From contig NZ_CCAE010000035.1 of NCBI RefSeq assembly GCF_000723405.1, forward strand, positions 1 through 49,401: a stretch of DNA of 49,401 nucleotides, in the 5' to 3' direction. The position numbers and the translations under genes are program-made. A model generated the notes under the pieces. That model was not told the DNA's origin. It made no database searches and was given only the letters and a program-made list of their open reading frames with translations. Source of the DNA: Hydrogenophaga intermedia. Its GTDB lineage: Bacteria > Pseudomonadota > Gammaproteobacteria > Burkholderiales > Burkholderiaceae_C. Shown in pieces: positions 23,066-34,194 of the stretch; the first letter of the stretch is position 1, and each line of letters starts with the position of its first letter.

Positions 23066-24997
23066 GTGACCTCAGACGATGCGATGTCAGCAGAGCCCGG
23101 CTCCAGCCCATTGGGCCGGCTCGGCACACGCCTCACCGCCTGGGACCCGCGACGCCATCCCTGGTGGCTGCGCGCCCTGGTGGCAGTGGCGCTCACGGCA
23201 CTGGCCACCTGGCTGCGCGTGGTGCTGGCCCCGGCGGAAAGCGGTGGCCGCTTCGTCACCCTCACGCTCGCGGCGGCCATTTGCGCGCTCTATGGCGGGT
23301 TTCGCATCGGCATGCTCAGCACCTTGCTGGGCATGCTGGCGGTCAACTTCCTGTTGGTGCAACCCTACTTCAGCTTCGCCATCGGCGACCCGAAGGAGGC
23401 CTTTTGGCTCAACTTCTGGCATCTGCTGACGCAGCTCGTCGTGGTGGGCGCCATCGCACTGATGCAGCGACGCACGCGCGAGCTGCGCGCCTCGGTCGAA
23501 CAGGCGCAACGCAGCCACCAGCAGATGCTCGATACCTTCGAGAACCGCGCAACAGGCATGGCCCACACGCACATGGACGGGCGCTGGATACGCATCAACC
23601 GGGCCTACCGCGAACTGCTGGGCTACACACACGAAGAAATCATCGCGAGGCACTGGCGCGATTTCACGCACCCGGACGACGTCGCCGGCGACTTCTCGCA
23701 GATGCAACGCCTGGCGCGTGGGGAGATTGGTCACTACACCATCGAGAAGCGCTACCTTCACAAGGACGGCCACACCATCTGGGTGCTGCTGTCCATCACG
23801 CTGATCCGCGACGCGAGCCAGACGCCGGACTACCTCATCGCGGTGGTGCAGGACATCACCGAGCGCAAGGCCATCGAGGAGGCGTTGCGAACCAACGAGC
23901 GCCTGCTCTCGCAGGCCCAGGAGCTGGCGCTGATGGCGAGTTGGCGCTACGACGCGCTCAAGCGCGAGTTCACCACACTGGGCAATGCCAACGTCATCCT
24001 CGGCGTGCCGCGCGCCGTGTTCACCGACCTGGACATGGTGGCCATGACCCATCCGGACGACCGGCAGCGCATGCAACAGGCCTGGGCGGCGGCGTTCCGC
24101 CGCGGCGATGCCTATGACATCGAATACCAGATCGGCATCAACGGTGAATGGCACTGGGTGTCGGTGCGCGCGGAGTTCGAACGCGACGCCCACGGGCGCG
24201 TCACGCACGGCCTGGGGACGGTGGTCGACATCACGGAGCACAAGCGCGCCGAGCAACAGATCCAGCAGCTCAACGCCTCGTTGGAGGAACGCATCCGCGA
24301 ACGCACGCAGGCCCTGAAGGCCGCCTACGACGAACTCGAGAGCTACTCGTACGCCGTCGCGCATGACCTGCGCTCGCCACTGCGCATCATCAACGGCTTT
24401 GCGCAGGCGCTGGAGGAAGACAACCCCAGCCTCGCACCCGAAAGCCACCGGCACCTGGAGCGCATCCGCGACGCCAGCAAGAAGATGGGCGAGCTCATCG
24501 ACGGCCTGCTCAAGCTGTCGCAGATGGCGCGCGGCGAACTGCAGCGCAGCCCGGTGGACCTGTCGGCCATCGCCACGCGGCAGTTGCGCGAGCTGGCGGC
24601 CACCTCGCCCGAGCGCGCGGTCGATTGGTCGGTGCAGCCCGGCCTGGTGGCGATGGCGGACGGGCCGTTGATCGAGGCGCTGCTGCAGAACCTGTTGCAC
24701 AACGCCTGGAAGTACAGCGCCCAGACACCGCGGGCGCGTATCCGCTTCACGGCGCAGGAGCGTGACGGCCAGCGGGAGTTCGTGGTGGCCGACAACGGGG
24801 CAGGCTTCGACATGGCGCGCGCGGCCAAGCTGTTCCAGCCCTTCCAGCGCCTGCACATGCCGCATGAGTTCGCGGGCCTGGGCATCGGCCTGGCCACGGC
24901 GCGGCGCATCGTGCTGCGCCATGGGGGCGAGCTGCGAGCCGAGAGCGCGCCGGGTGAAGGCGCGCGCTTTTACTTCACGCTGCAGCCACAGGCCTGA
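23066..24997 (+). CDS. Orphan membrane sensor histidine kinase (DUF4118-PAS-PAS-HisKA-HATPase)
   Basis: A 643-residue sensor kinase. An N-terminal KdpD-like DUF4118 membrane module (about 30-140; FRIGMLSTLLGMLAVNFLLV) is followed by a short coiled region, two PAS/PAC domains (about 155-275 and 285-400), HisKA with phospho-acceptor His433 (AVAHDLRSPLR) and an HATPase_c domain (LLQNLLHNAWKYS N-box, VADNGAGFDM G1). The start is a GTG at 23066; ATG at 23084 is an alternative. No response regulator gene is adjacent. The signal is unknown; PAS domains suggest redox or small-ligand sensing. Its stop and the uppP stop lie in a 13-bp palindrome (24992-25004). Confidence 0.9.
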   Translation: MTSDDAMSAEPGSSPLGRLGTRLTAWDPRRHPWWLRALVAVALTALATWLRVVLAPAESGGRFVTLTLAAAICALYGGFRIGMLSTLLGMLAVNFLLVQPYFSFAIGDPKEAFWLNFWHLLTQLVVVGAIALMQRRTRELRASVEQAQRSHQQMLDTFENRATGMAHTHMDGRWIRINRAYRELLGYTHEEIIARHWRDFTHPDDVAGDFSQMQRLARGEIGHYTIEKRYLHKDGHTIWVLLSITLIRDASQTPDYLIAVVQDITERKAIEEALRTNERLLSQAQELALMASWRYDALKREFTTLGNANVILGVPRAVFTDLDMVAMTHPDDRQRMQQAWAAAFRRGDAYDIEYQIGINGEWHWVSVRAEFERDAHGRVTHGLGTVVDITEHKRAEQQIQQLNASLEERIRERTQALKAAYDELESYSYAVAHDLRSPLRIINGFAQALEEDNPSLAPESHRHLERIRDASKKMGELIDGLLKLSQMARGELQRSPVDLSAIATRQLRELAATSPERAVDWSVQPGLVAMADGPLIEALLQNLLHNAWKYSAQTPRARIRFTAQERDGQREFVVADNGAGFDMARAAKLFQPFQRLHMPHEFAGLGIGLATARRIVLRHGGELRAESAPGEGARFYFTLQPQA

Positions 24998-24998
24998 T

Positions 24999-25832
24999 TC
25001 AGGCGGTCCAGTTGATCCAGCCGCCCCAGGCGGTGAGCACGATCAGCACACCGAAGGCAATGCGGTACCAGGCGAAAGGCACAAAGGTGTGCGAGGACAC
25101 GAAGCGCAGCAGCCAACGCACGCACACCCAGGCCGACAGCCACGAGACGATGAGCCCGGTGGCGAAGAACGGCAGATCGGCCATCGCGAGCAGCTCGCGG
25201 TTCTTGTACAGGTCGAGCGTGGCCGCCCCCAGCAGCACCGGCAGCGCCAGGAAGAAGCTGAATTCGGTGGCCGCGCGCCGGCTGTAGCCCACCAGCATGC
25301 CGCCGATGATGGTGGCGCCCGAACGGCTGACGCCGGGAATCAGGGCCAGGCACTGGATGAGGCCCACCTTGAGCGCGTCGGTCCAGCGCGCGTCGTCGAT
25401 GGTCTCCACATGCACGGGCGCGCCGCCCGCCTGGCGCGCCTCGGCCCAGAGCATGATGAAGCCGCCCACGATGAAGCCGGCCGCCACGACGAAGGGGTGG
25501 AACAGCACGCTCTTGATGACGCCGATGAAGAGAAAGCCCAGCACCGCCGCCGGCAGGAAGCCGATCAGCACATTGGCGGTGAAGCGGCGCGCCACCGCGT
25601 CGCCAGCGGGCAGGCCGCGCAGCGTGTCCAGGATGCGCTGCGCGTAGACCGAGACGATGGCCAGGATCGCGCCGGTCTGGATCACGACCTCGAAGACCTT
25701 GACCTTCTCGCCCGTGAGGCCCAGCAGCGTGCCCGCCAGGATGAGGTGGCCCGTGGACGAGACGGGCAGGAATTCGGTGAGGCCTTCGACCACGCCCATG
25801 AGGGCGGCCTTGATCAGCAGAATCGGATCCAT
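24999..25832 (-). CDS. uppP: Undecaprenyl-diphosphatase UppP (BacA)
   Basis: A 277-residue polytopic membrane enzyme that dephosphorylates undecaprenyl diphosphate to recycle the lipid carrier for peptidoglycan. Both active-site blocks are present: [14 protein letters not shown] (16-29) and [10 protein letters not shown]. About eight helices are visible and the length matches the family. The ATG at 25830-25832 gives the standard [10 protein letters not shown] start. A promoter candidate lies at 25874-25901. It faces the TAXI-protein gene divergently and ends 1 base from the kinase stop. Confidence 0.96.
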   Translation of the reverse strand: MDPILLIKAALMGVVEGLTEFLPVSSTGHLILAGTLLGLTGEKVKVFEVVIQTGAILAIVSVYAQRILDTLRGLPAGDAVARRFTANVLIGFLPAAVLGFLFIGVIKSVLFHPFVVAAGFIVGGFIMLWAEARQAGGAPVHVETIDDARWTDALKVGLIQCLALIPGVSRSGATIIGGMLVGYSRRAATEFSFFLALPVLLGAATLDLYKNRELLAMADLPFFATGLIVSWLSAWVCVRWLLRFVSSHTFVPFAWYRIAFGVLIVLTAWGGWINWTA

Positions 25833-25873
25833 GCGGTGAGGAGGTTCGGTGAGCTCGGGTGAGCGGCCGGGGC

Positions 25874-25901
25874 ATTCTAGGTGGCGGCGCCACGAAACAA
25901 A
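25874..25901 (-). promoter_or_regulatory. uppP: Promoter candidate of uppP with spacer palindrome
   Basis: On the minus strand TTTGTT (25896-25901) and TAGAAT (25874-25879) are 16 bases apart. The spacer holds a 13-bp dyad GTGGCG-G-CGCCAC (25881-25893), a position where a repressor would block polymerase. No candidate binding protein is identified. Confidence 0.4.
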
Positions 25902-25946
25902 GCGCAACGGGCGTGTACGCATGCGCGTGCTATGTTCGCGGCCATC

Positions 25947-27305
25947 ATGCCCAAGACCTTGCGCTACACCCTGATCTCGCTCAAGGAGATGCTGCTCTCG
26001 GGCAGCCCCATCGTGCTGATCACCATCGCGCTGGTGGCCTTCACCTGGTGGTGGCTCAAGCCCAATCCGCCCACGCAGGTGGTGCTGGCCACGGGGCCGG
26101 AGCAAAGCGCCTACGACACCTTCGGCCAACGCTACGCCGAAGCGCTCAGGCGCCACGGCATCACGGTGGAGCTGGTGCGCACCGAGGGCTCGGCCGACAA
26201 CCTGGACCGGCTGCGCGAGGGCACGGTGGAGCTGGGCTTCGTGCAGGGCGGCACGGCCGACATGGGCTACGACGACGAAGACGGCATCGTCTCCCTGGGC
26301 AGCCTGTTCGTGGAGCCGCTGTGGCTGTTCTACCGCGAGGACGCCGCGCGCCGCGTCAACCGCAAGGACGCCACGCTGCGCAACCTGGCCGAACTCAAGG
26401 GCTGGCGCGTGAACGTGGGCACGCCGGGCAGCGGCGTGCCGCGCCTGTTCAACCGCCTGCTCGAGGTCAACCGCATCGAGCCGGACCAGATCACGCTGAG
26501 CCGGCTGGAGCAGACACCGGCCACCGTGGCCTTCCTCGACGGCCAGCTCGACGCCCTGGTGTTCGCCTCGGCGCCCGAGTCGCTGATGGTGCAGATGCTG
26601 TTGCAGACACCAGGCGTGAAGCTGCTCGATTTCGCGCAGGCGGAGGCCTACTCGCGCCGCTTCGGCTACCTCACGCCTGTGACCATGCCGCAGGGCGTGG
26701 TGGACCTGGCGCGCAACGTGCCGCCGCGCAACGTGCGTCTGGTGGCGTCCACCACCTCGCTGCTGGCGCGCTCCGACACGCATCCGGCGATCCTGCAGTT
26801 GTTCGCGCAGACGGCCATGGAGGTGCACAGCGGCGCGGGCTGGTTCAATCGCGCGCGCGAGTACCCCAACCTGGAGCACAGCGAATTCCCCGCGGCGAGC
26901 GAGGCAGAGCGCGCCTACAAGGGCGGCCTGCCCTTCCTGCAGCGCTACCTGCCGTTCTGGGCCGCCAGCATCGTCGAGCGCATGTGGCTGGCCCTGGGCC
27001 TGATCATCGCGCTGGCGCTGCCGCTCTCGCGCATCGTGCCGCCGCTCTACACCTTCCGCATCCGCTCGCGCGTGTTCCGCTGGTACGCGGAGCTGCGCGA
27101 GGTGGAACATCGGCTCGAATCAGGCGGCGCCACACCGGACGAGCTGCTGGAGCAGCTCGACGGCATGGAGGCCAAGGTGGAGAAGGTGGTGGTGCCGCTG
27201 TCGTACACCGACGAGCTGTACGCGCTGCGCAACAACATCCACCTGGTGCGCAAGAAGATCCTGCGCAACAAGGACGCCACCGCAGCGGCGGCGCCCGCGG
27301 CTTAG
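25947..27305 (+). CDS. Membrane-anchored TAXI-family solute-binding protein
   Basis: A 452-residue protein with an N-terminal membrane anchor ([16 protein letters not shown]), a TAXI/NMT1-like periplasmic binding domain (about 45-330; [41 protein letters not shown]) and a second membrane helix ([19 protein letters not shown]). It ends in a cytoplasmic helical tail. No TRAP permease (DctQM or 4TM-12TM) gene is nearby. The start is ATG at 25947 (MPKTLRYTL); ATG at 25932 is equally open and no ribosome site decides. The two-helix topology looks more like a receptor than a free solute binder; ligand unknown. Its TAG overlaps the DUF1631 stop. Confidence 0.85.
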   Translation: MPKTLRYTLISLKEMLLSGSPIVLITIALVAFTWWWLKPNPPTQVVLATGPEQSAYDTFGQRYAEALRRHGITVELVRTEGSADNLDRLREGTVELGFVQGGTADMGYDDEDGIVSLGSLFVEPLWLFYREDAARRVNRKDATLRNLAELKGWRVNVGTPGSGVPRLFNRLLEVNRIEPDQITLSRLEQTPATVAFLDGQLDALVFASAPESLMVQMLLQTPGVKLLDFAQAEAYSRRFGYLTPVTMPQGVVDLARNVPPRNVRLVASTTSLLARSDTHPAILQLFAQTAMEVHSGAGWFNRAREYPNLEHSEFPAASEAERAYKGGLPFLQRYLPFWAASIVERMWLALGLIIALALPLSRIVPPLYTFRIRSRVFRWYAELREVEHRLESGGATPDELLEQLDGMEAKVEKVVVPLSYTDELYALRNNIHLVRKKILRNKDATAAAAPAA

Positions 27306-29413
27306 CGCTTTCCGGAGTTCCTCAGCGCCTGCTGCGCCACCGCGTCCAGCGCCTCGTCGACCACGCTGTGGTCGGCCACGACGCGCAGCTTGTCCTGTTC
27401 GATCAGACGGTCCACGCCGCGCCGCGTCATGGACATGGACTTGCCCGAGGCCGTGCCAAACAGGAACAGCGTGCCGTGCGGGCTGGCCCAGGTGAGCTGC
27501 ACGCGCAGGGCCTGGCCCTCCTGCTGCAGGTCGAACCAGCTGCCCACCGTGAGCGAGGTGGCGTCGCGCAGCACCATCTCGGCCTTGATGTCGATCCAGT
27601 CGCGCTGCATGGGCTGCGTGGCCTGGAAGCCGGGCTGGGTCGTCTCGGGCAGCGATTCGTCGTAGAAGTTGGTTTCCTTCGCCTCGTGCTGGCGCATCCA
27701 GAGTTCGGCGTCGTCGGGGTTGAGCACGCTGGCGTCGGCTTCAGGCTCCGCGGTCGCGGGTGCGGCAGCCGCGGCCTCGCTGCTACGCTGGGTCTTGTAG
27801 GCCGCCTCATGCAGACCCATCAGCGTCTGGAAGAAGGCCTCGACCTTGTCGCGCGGGTAGTCGATCGAGTCCAGGCCTTCGCGCAGCGTGCGCAGCACCG
27901 GCGGGATGATGCGCACCAGGCGCGGCCGGTTCTGGCTGGCCAGCGCGAGCTGGCTGGACCACAGCAGATCGGCCAGGATATCGACATACCGCTTGGAGTT
28001 CGCATCGCCCGAGGTCATGGGCGGGTTGTCGGCCTCGTCGATGCGGGCCTTGGCCACCACCTGTGCCCACACGCCGGTGAGGAAGCGGCGCACGGGGCCC
28101 GGTGCCTTGGCGTAATCGGGCCGGGCGCGGAATTCGTTGGCGATCTTCTCGGCCAGCAGCTTGCGCTGTTCCACCTTCACCAGGGTCTGCACGGCGCGGC
28201 CACGCGCCTCCCGCTCGCCGCGCGGCACGGCGCGGTCTTCGGATTGGCGCAACTGGTCGAGCAGCGTGGGGAAACGTTCGGACAGATCGGTCTTGCTCGG
28301 GCGACGCAGCTCGTACACCACATGCCGCAGTTCCTGCAGGAAGCCGCTGTAGCCCTCGTCCTGCTCGCTGGTGAAGGCCAGGCTGCGCGCGGTCACGGCG
28401 TCGAGCAGGCGCCGGGCGGGGTTGTTGCGGTCGGCGAAGAAGCGCGGGTTGCTGGTGGCCAGTTCGAGCAGGGCGGGTTTCATCTCCTGCAGGTGGTTGC
28501 GCACGGGCTTGAGCAGGCGCTTGTCGGCGGCGATGCGCTGCATCATGAGCGTCACCACCTCGCCGGCCAGCGCGCGGGTCATGCTGTCGTTGGTGCGGCG
28601 CGTGGCGTCGCCACCATCCAGGTCGCCCACGAGCAACTGGTGCAGGTGGTCGAGCGTGAGCAGGGCCTCCTGGTCGCTCATCGGGCCTTCGAGCAGGTCC
28701 TGTCCGGCAAGCGCCTCGTCCGGCAGGACGCGCGATTCGGGCGCCATCACCACGGCGTAGCCGGCGGGTTGCACGCCTTGCGCGCCAAGCCAGGCGGCGA
28801 GGTGACGGTAGAACACATCGAGCGACTCGCCCAGTGGCTTGGCGCCCACCTGCAGCCAACGCGCGCGCGCCGCGGGGGTCACGTCCAGGGACTTGAGCGC
28901 CGAAAGCAGCGTCTCGACGAAGATCTGCACGCGCAGGGGATTGAGGTCGGCATTGACCACCTTGAAACCTTGCGCGGTGGACAGGCGCGAGGTGAACTCG
29001 TTGAAGGCGTCGTCGGCCGACAGCATGGCGGTCTGCTGAACGCGTGCGGTTTCCACGCGTTCGTGCACCTGGTCGTCGCCCATCAGTTCGAGTTCATCGA
29101 GGCTGAGCGCGGGCTTGCGCGCCTGGCCGGGCGCAGCGGGCGCCTGTTCGATGCGGTCGGCCAGGGCCGAGAGCCAGTGCCGGGCGACCACGTCGCGCTG
29201 GCGGTGCACCGACTGGTGGGCCTCCAGCAGGGCCAGGCGCTCGTGCGGCTGGGTCTGGATCAGCTCGCGCTCGCGCAGCAAGGCGTGCACGCGGTCGATC
29301 CACACCGGGATCCATTGCCGGCACTGGTCCAGCGCCTCCTTCAAACACAGGTCAAGGGCCGGGAGCGGGGAATTGGGCATGGCGAGGGCATCAGCGACGA
29401 AAGGCGGGAGCAT
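27302..29413 (-). CDS. DUF1631 family protein
   Basis: A 703-residue DUF1631 protein, a family often mislabelled thymidine phosphorylase. It is rich in helix, with ADDAFNEFTSRLSTAQGFKV near 130 and repeated Arg/Leu-rich helical blocks. A compact C-terminal part (SLTVGSWFDLQQEGQALRVQ and LFLFGTASGKSMSMTRRGVD) has a beta-rich look like PilZ-type domains. No signal peptide or membrane helices are seen. Function is unknown; c-di-GMP linked signalling has been suggested for relatives, which I cannot confirm from sequence. ATG at 29380 (MPNSPLPALD) is a plausible alternative start. It is convergent with the TAXI gene, sharing stop-codon bases. Confidence 0.85.
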   Translation of the reverse strand: MLPPFVADALAMPNSPLPALDLCLKEALDQCRQWIPVWIDRVHALLRERELIQTQPHERLALLEAHQSVHRQRDVVARHWLSALADRIEQAPAAPGQARKPALSLDELELMGDDQVHERVETARVQQTAMLSADDAFNEFTSRLSTAQGFKVVNADLNPLRVQIFVETLLSALKSLDVTPAARARWLQVGAKPLGESLDVFYRHLAAWLGAQGVQPAGYAVVMAPESRVLPDEALAGQDLLEGPMSDQEALLTLDHLHQLLVGDLDGGDATRRTNDSMTRALAGEVVTLMMQRIAADKRLLKPVRNHLQEMKPALLELATSNPRFFADRNNPARRLLDAVTARSLAFTSEQDEGYSGFLQELRHVVYELRRPSKTDLSERFPTLLDQLRQSEDRAVPRGEREARGRAVQTLVKVEQRKLLAEKIANEFRARPDYAKAPGPVRRFLTGVWAQVVAKARIDEADNPPMTSGDANSKRYVDILADLLWSSQLALASQNRPRLVRIIPPVLRTLREGLDSIDYPRDKVEAFFQTLMGLHEAAYKTQRSSEAAAAAPATAEPEADASVLNPDDAELWMRQHEAKETNFYDESLPETTQPGFQATQPMQRDWIDIKAEMVLRDATSLTVGSWFDLQQEGQALRVQLTWASPHGTLFLFGTASGKSMSMTRRGVDRLIEQDKLRVVADHSVVDEALDAVAQQALRNSGKR

Positions 29414-29470
29414 TGTGCCCCCGGCACCTTATCCCCAAAAAGGGGGAAAGCACCTGCCCGACCCGGCAAT

Positions 29471-30027
29471 TCAGGCTTTGGTGTCGCCCGAAGCCGACAT
29501 CAGATCGCGCCAGCCCTGAGGCCCCAGGCGGCGCAGCGTGTCCATGTTGCGGGCCACGATGGCCTCGGCATCACCGCCTTCGCTGGCCACGGCGCGCGCG
29601 ACGCTGTCCTCGCGCAGCAGGTGCAGCGTGGGAAAGGGCGAGCGGTTGGTGGCGTTGGTGATGTCGTCGGGCTCCGTGCCCTCGAACTGGTAGTCGGGGT
29701 GAAAACTCGCGACCTGGATCACGCCCTCCAGGTCGTGCTCGGCGACCACCTCGTCGGCGATGCCGAGGAAGTCGTTGAAGACCTCGAAGTCGGGGAACAG
29801 CGTGGGGTGCACGATCAGCGTGGTGTCGATCTGCTCGGCGGGCGTGTTCTTGAGCAGATCGAGTTCACGGTCCAGGTCGTCGAGCAGACCGTCGATATGT
29901 CGAGCGGTGCTCACCACGATGCGCACCTGGTTCTTCACCCACACGGCGCGCGCGAACGGGCACAGGTTCAGGCCGATCACGGCCTTCTCGATCCAGTGCC
30001 GCGTCGCGGCGATGACCCCTTCTTCGG

Positions 30028-30031
<4 letters not shown>
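29471..30031 (-). CDS. DUF1415 family protein
   Basis: A 186-residue DUF1415 protein. The family signature GLNLCPFARAVWVKNQVRIV is near the N-terminus, followed by TLIVHPTLFPDFEVFNDFLG and ASFHPDYQFEG. The function is unknown; two conserved Cys/His-type positions hint at metal or redox chemistry. It starts with GTG at 30029-30031, overlapping the ettA stop (GTGA), so the two are probably co-translated. The short gap 29414-29470 before DUF1631 shows no signal I can name. Confidence 0.9.
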
Positions 30032-31689
<1,658 letters not shown>

Positions 31690-31748
31690 GGTGTTCTGTG
31701 GGAAATTTGCAGCGCGGGACGTGGCGCGAAACCACAGATTATCGACCC

Positions 31749-31937
31749 ATGCGACAATACGACCCGTTCGGGCACGTCAGTTGGCCCGACACCAGCAGAC
31801 TGCTGGGGCGAGCCTCCCGCGCGGACGCCGCCACCTCCCCTTGAAATCCATCGACCCCGACTGAGCGGGGCAGCGCCCGAAGCGGCGCTCCCGTGTGGCC
31901 GATGACCCAGCGCCCTGGAAGGGCGCAGATTCACACA
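31749..31937 (+). promoter_or_regulatory. rhlE: Structured 5' leader of rhlE with possible upstream ORF
   Basis: The 248-base gap between ettA and rhlE carries four consecutive dyads: TCGGGC/GCCCGA (31768-31789), CCAGCAG-A-CTGCTGG (31792-31806), CCCCG/CGGGG (31855-31870) and AGCGCC/GGCGCT (31872-31889). The last ends about 48 bases before the ATG. A 31-codon open frame (ATG 31749 to TGA 31844, beginning MRQYDPFGHV) lies within. A regulated leader is inferred; no known riboswitch is recognised. Confidence 0.4.
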
Positions 31938-33722
31938 ATGACATTCGAAGAACTGAACCTGGCCCCGGCCATCGTGCAAGCCGTGCATGAGCACGGCTAT
32001 CACACGCCCACCCCCATCCAGGTCGAGGCCGTCCCGGCTGTCCTGGCGGGTCGCGACCTGCTCGCCGGCGCCCAGACCGGCACCGGCAAGACCGCTGCCT
32101 TCACGCTGCCCCTGCTGCAGCGACTCTCGCAGGGCCAGCGGCCGAAGAACCGCTTCGGCGGCATCGGCATCCGCGCCCTGGTGCTCACCCCCACGCGCGA
32201 ACTCGCCGCCCAGGTCGAGGAATCGGTCCGGGTCTACGGCAAGCACGTCGATCTGTCGTCCACCGTGGTGTTCGGCGGCGTGGGCATGAACCCGCAGATC
32301 GACGCCATGAAGCGCGGCGTGGACATCCTGGTGGCCACGCCAGGCCGCCTGCTCGACCTGCAGCAGCAAGGCTTCCTGGACCTGTCGAACGTGCAGATCC
32401 TCGTACTCGACGAAGCCGACCGCATGCTCGACATGGGCTTCATCCACGACGTGAAGAAAGTGCTTGCCCTGCTGCCGCAGAGCAAGCAAAGCCTGCTGTT
32501 CTCCGCCACCTTCAGCGACGAGATCCGCGATCTGGCGCAAGGTCTGCTCAAGGACCCGCAGCACATTCAGGTGACGCCGCGCAACACCACGGTGCAGCGC
32601 ATCACCCAGGTCATCCACCCCGTGGGCCGTGGCAAGAAGAAGGCCCTGCTGGTCTACATCATCCAGTTGCACAACTGGAGCCAGGTGCTGGTGTTCACGC
32701 GCACCAAGTTCGGCGCCAACAACGTGGCCGACTACCTGAACAAGAACGGCATCACCGCGATGGCGCTGCATGGCAACAAGAGCCAGGGTGCCCGCACGCA
32801 GGCGCTGGCCGGCTTCAAGAGCGGCGAGATTCGCGCCCTGGTGGCCACCGACATCGCCGCGCGCGGCATCGACATCGATGAGCTGCCGCACGTCGTCAAC
32901 TACGACATCCCCAACATCTGCGAAGACTACGTGCACCGCATCGGCCGCACGGGCCGCGCGGGCCGCGAAGGCCAGGCGGTCAACCTCGTCAGCCTGGACG
33001 AGGAAGGCTTCATGATGGAGATCGAGCGCTTCACCAAGCAGCAGATCCCGGTGGAGATGTTCGCCGAGTACATGCCCGAGCCCGGCGAGAAAGCCGAGCC
33101 CATCGCCATGGGCCGCCAGACCATCTGGGGCGGCGCGGGCAAGCCGCCCAGCCGCGAGGTGATGGCCGCCGCCGCCAAGGCCGCTCGCCAGGAAATGGTG
33201 CAGCGCATCCGCGAGAAGAAGGGCAACGAAGGCCAGGGCCAGGGCCAAGGCCGTGGACAAGGCGATGGCCAGCCGCGCGGCGGCCAGGGCCAGAAGGCCC
33301 GGGGCCCGCGTCCTCAGGGCGGTGGCCAGGGCAACAATAGCGGCCAGTTCAGCAACGGCCCGGGCAATGGCCAGCAGCGCCAGCGCCCCCCGCGCGGCGA
33401 CCGTCCGCCACGCGGCGACCGTCCGCCACGCGCCGATCGTCCGCCGCGCGCCGACCGCCCGCCGCGCATGGAGGGCGAGGAAGGCCATGAGCGCCAGCCG
33501 GGGCCCAACGCCCACCTGGGCAGCCTGCGCATCCGAGACCCCCGGCCGCGCCAGGCCAACCCGAACGGCCAGCCCGATCCGCTGCGCACCGGCATCGATG
33601 CCATGCGCACCGGCAACCGCGGCAAGAACCGCAACAAGAAGGGCGGCGGCGGTGGCGGTCAGCGCGGTGAGGGCAACGTCGACCCGCTGCGCACCAACTA
33701 CGGCCGCATCGGGAACAACTAG
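31938..33722 (+). CDS. rhlE: DEAD-box ATP-dependent RNA helicase RhlE
   Basis: A 594-residue DEAD-box helicase. It has AQTGTGKT (45-52), PTREL, DEAD (158-161), SAT, and HRIGRTGR in two RecA-like domains over residues 1-380. The ATG at 31938 gives [16 protein letters not shown], the RhlE start. From about residue 430 the protein is a long disordered Gly/Gln/Arg/Pro-rich tail with tandem PPRGD/PPRAD repeats and ends with basic [12 protein letters not shown]. It acts in RNA remodelling, ribosome maturation and decay. The tail probably drives RNA binding or condensates. Its TAG overlaps the cupin gene stop. Confidence 0.95.
   Translation: MTFEELNLAPAIVQAVHEHGYHTPTPIQVEAVPAVLAGRDLLAGAQTGTGKTAAFTLPLLQRLSQGQRPKNRFGGIGIRALVLTPTRELAAQVEESVRVYGKHVDLSSTVVFGGVGMNPQIDAMKRGVDILVATPGRLLDLQQQGFLDLSNVQILVLDEADRMLDMGFIHDVKKVLALLPQSKQSLLFSATFSDEIRDLAQGLLKDPQHIQVTPRNTTVQRITQVIHPVGRGKKKALLVYIIQLHNWSQVLVFTRTKFGANNVADYLNKNGITAMALHGNKSQGARTQALAGFKSGEIRALVATDIAARGIDIDELPHVVNYDIPNICEDYVHRIGRTGRAGREGQAVNLVSLDEEGFMMEIERFTKQQIPVEMFAEYMPEPGEKAEPIAMGRQTIWGGAGKPPSREVMAAAAKAARQEMVQRIREKKGNEGQGQGQGRGQGDGQPRGGQGQKARGPRPQGGGQGNNSGQFSNGPGNGQQRQRPPRGDRPPRGDRPPRADRPPRADRPPRMEGEEGHERQPGPNAHLGSLRIRDPRPRQANPNGQPDPLRTGIDAMRTGNRGKNRNKKGGGGGGQRGEGNVDPLRTNYGRIGNN
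33386..33468 (+). repeat. rhlE: 15-bp tandem repeats in rhlE tail
   Basis: About five in-frame units of 15 bases encode PPRGD, PPRGD, PPRAD, PPRAD, PPRM. The first two units are nearly identical at DNA level (CGCGGCGACCGTCCGCCA repeated), so copy number may vary between strains. Confidence 0.7.
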
Positions 33723-34102
33723 ATCTTGACGAAGGCCGTGACGAGCAGCTCGTCGCCCAACTGGCGGCTGCGGTGGCCGTGCACGTTGGCGTCGAACGTG
33801 GCGCCGTCGGGCAGGGTGTCGGCTGAATAGAAGTGCTCGCCCGGGCCGAACACGCGGCTTGTGCCGTCCTGCAGGCCGATTTCCATTCGCCCACGCAGCA
33901 CGATGAGCCATTGCGGCGCGTCGGTGCAATGGAAGTCGCTGCGAAAGCCCACCGGGCTTTCGCGCAGCACCAGGCCACTGGCCGGCAGCAGGACCGACAG
34001 GCGCGCGGCGGGTGAACCGCCGTCCAGCGCCAGCGCTTCTTCGCGAAAGCGGGCGCGACCGTCGGTGTCAGTGAACAGGATGACGCGGGTGAAGGTGCTC
34101 AT
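33719..34102 (-). CDS. Small cupin-domain protein
   Basis: A 127-residue cupin-like protein. The [20 protein letters not shown] block and [16 protein letters not shown] form the two cupin motifs, with HCTDAP ahead of the first. Metal ligands are sparse (His in FHCTD, His in GEHF), so catalysis is uncertain. The ATG at 34100-34102 has GGAGG about 6 bases upstream. It shares stop-codon bases with rhlE (CTAG, 33719-33722). Function is unknown; small single-domain cupins often bind small ligands or act as isomerases. Confidence 0.8.
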   Translation of the reverse strand: MSTFTRVILFTDTDGRARFREEALALDGGSPAARLSVLLPASGLVLRESPVGFRSDFHCTDAPQWLIVLRGRMEIGLQDGTSRVFGPGEHFYSADTLPDGATFDANVHGHRSRQLGDELLVTAFVKI

Positions 34103-34194
34103 GGGAGGCTCCGGAAACCGCCGGGTTCTACCAGATGCGAGCGACAGGTGCGGCCACCGTTTTCGCGCACACTCGGCCTTTTGCCTGAAGACGC

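Noticed and set aside
24992..25004. GCCTGA-T-TCAGGC palindrome at the kinase/uppP stops
   Set aside because: It is produced by two TGA stops facing each other with short flanks; the 6-bp stem without T-run is too weak to call a terminator.
25013..25018. TGATCC in the uppP 3' end
   Set aside because: Inside a coding region with no matching -10 and no gene start nearby in that direction.
33253..33729. Overlapping plus-strand open frame in the rhlE tail
   Set aside because: Ala/Arg/Thr-rich out-of-frame reading of the repetitive tail; the rhlE frame is continuous with the helicase core.
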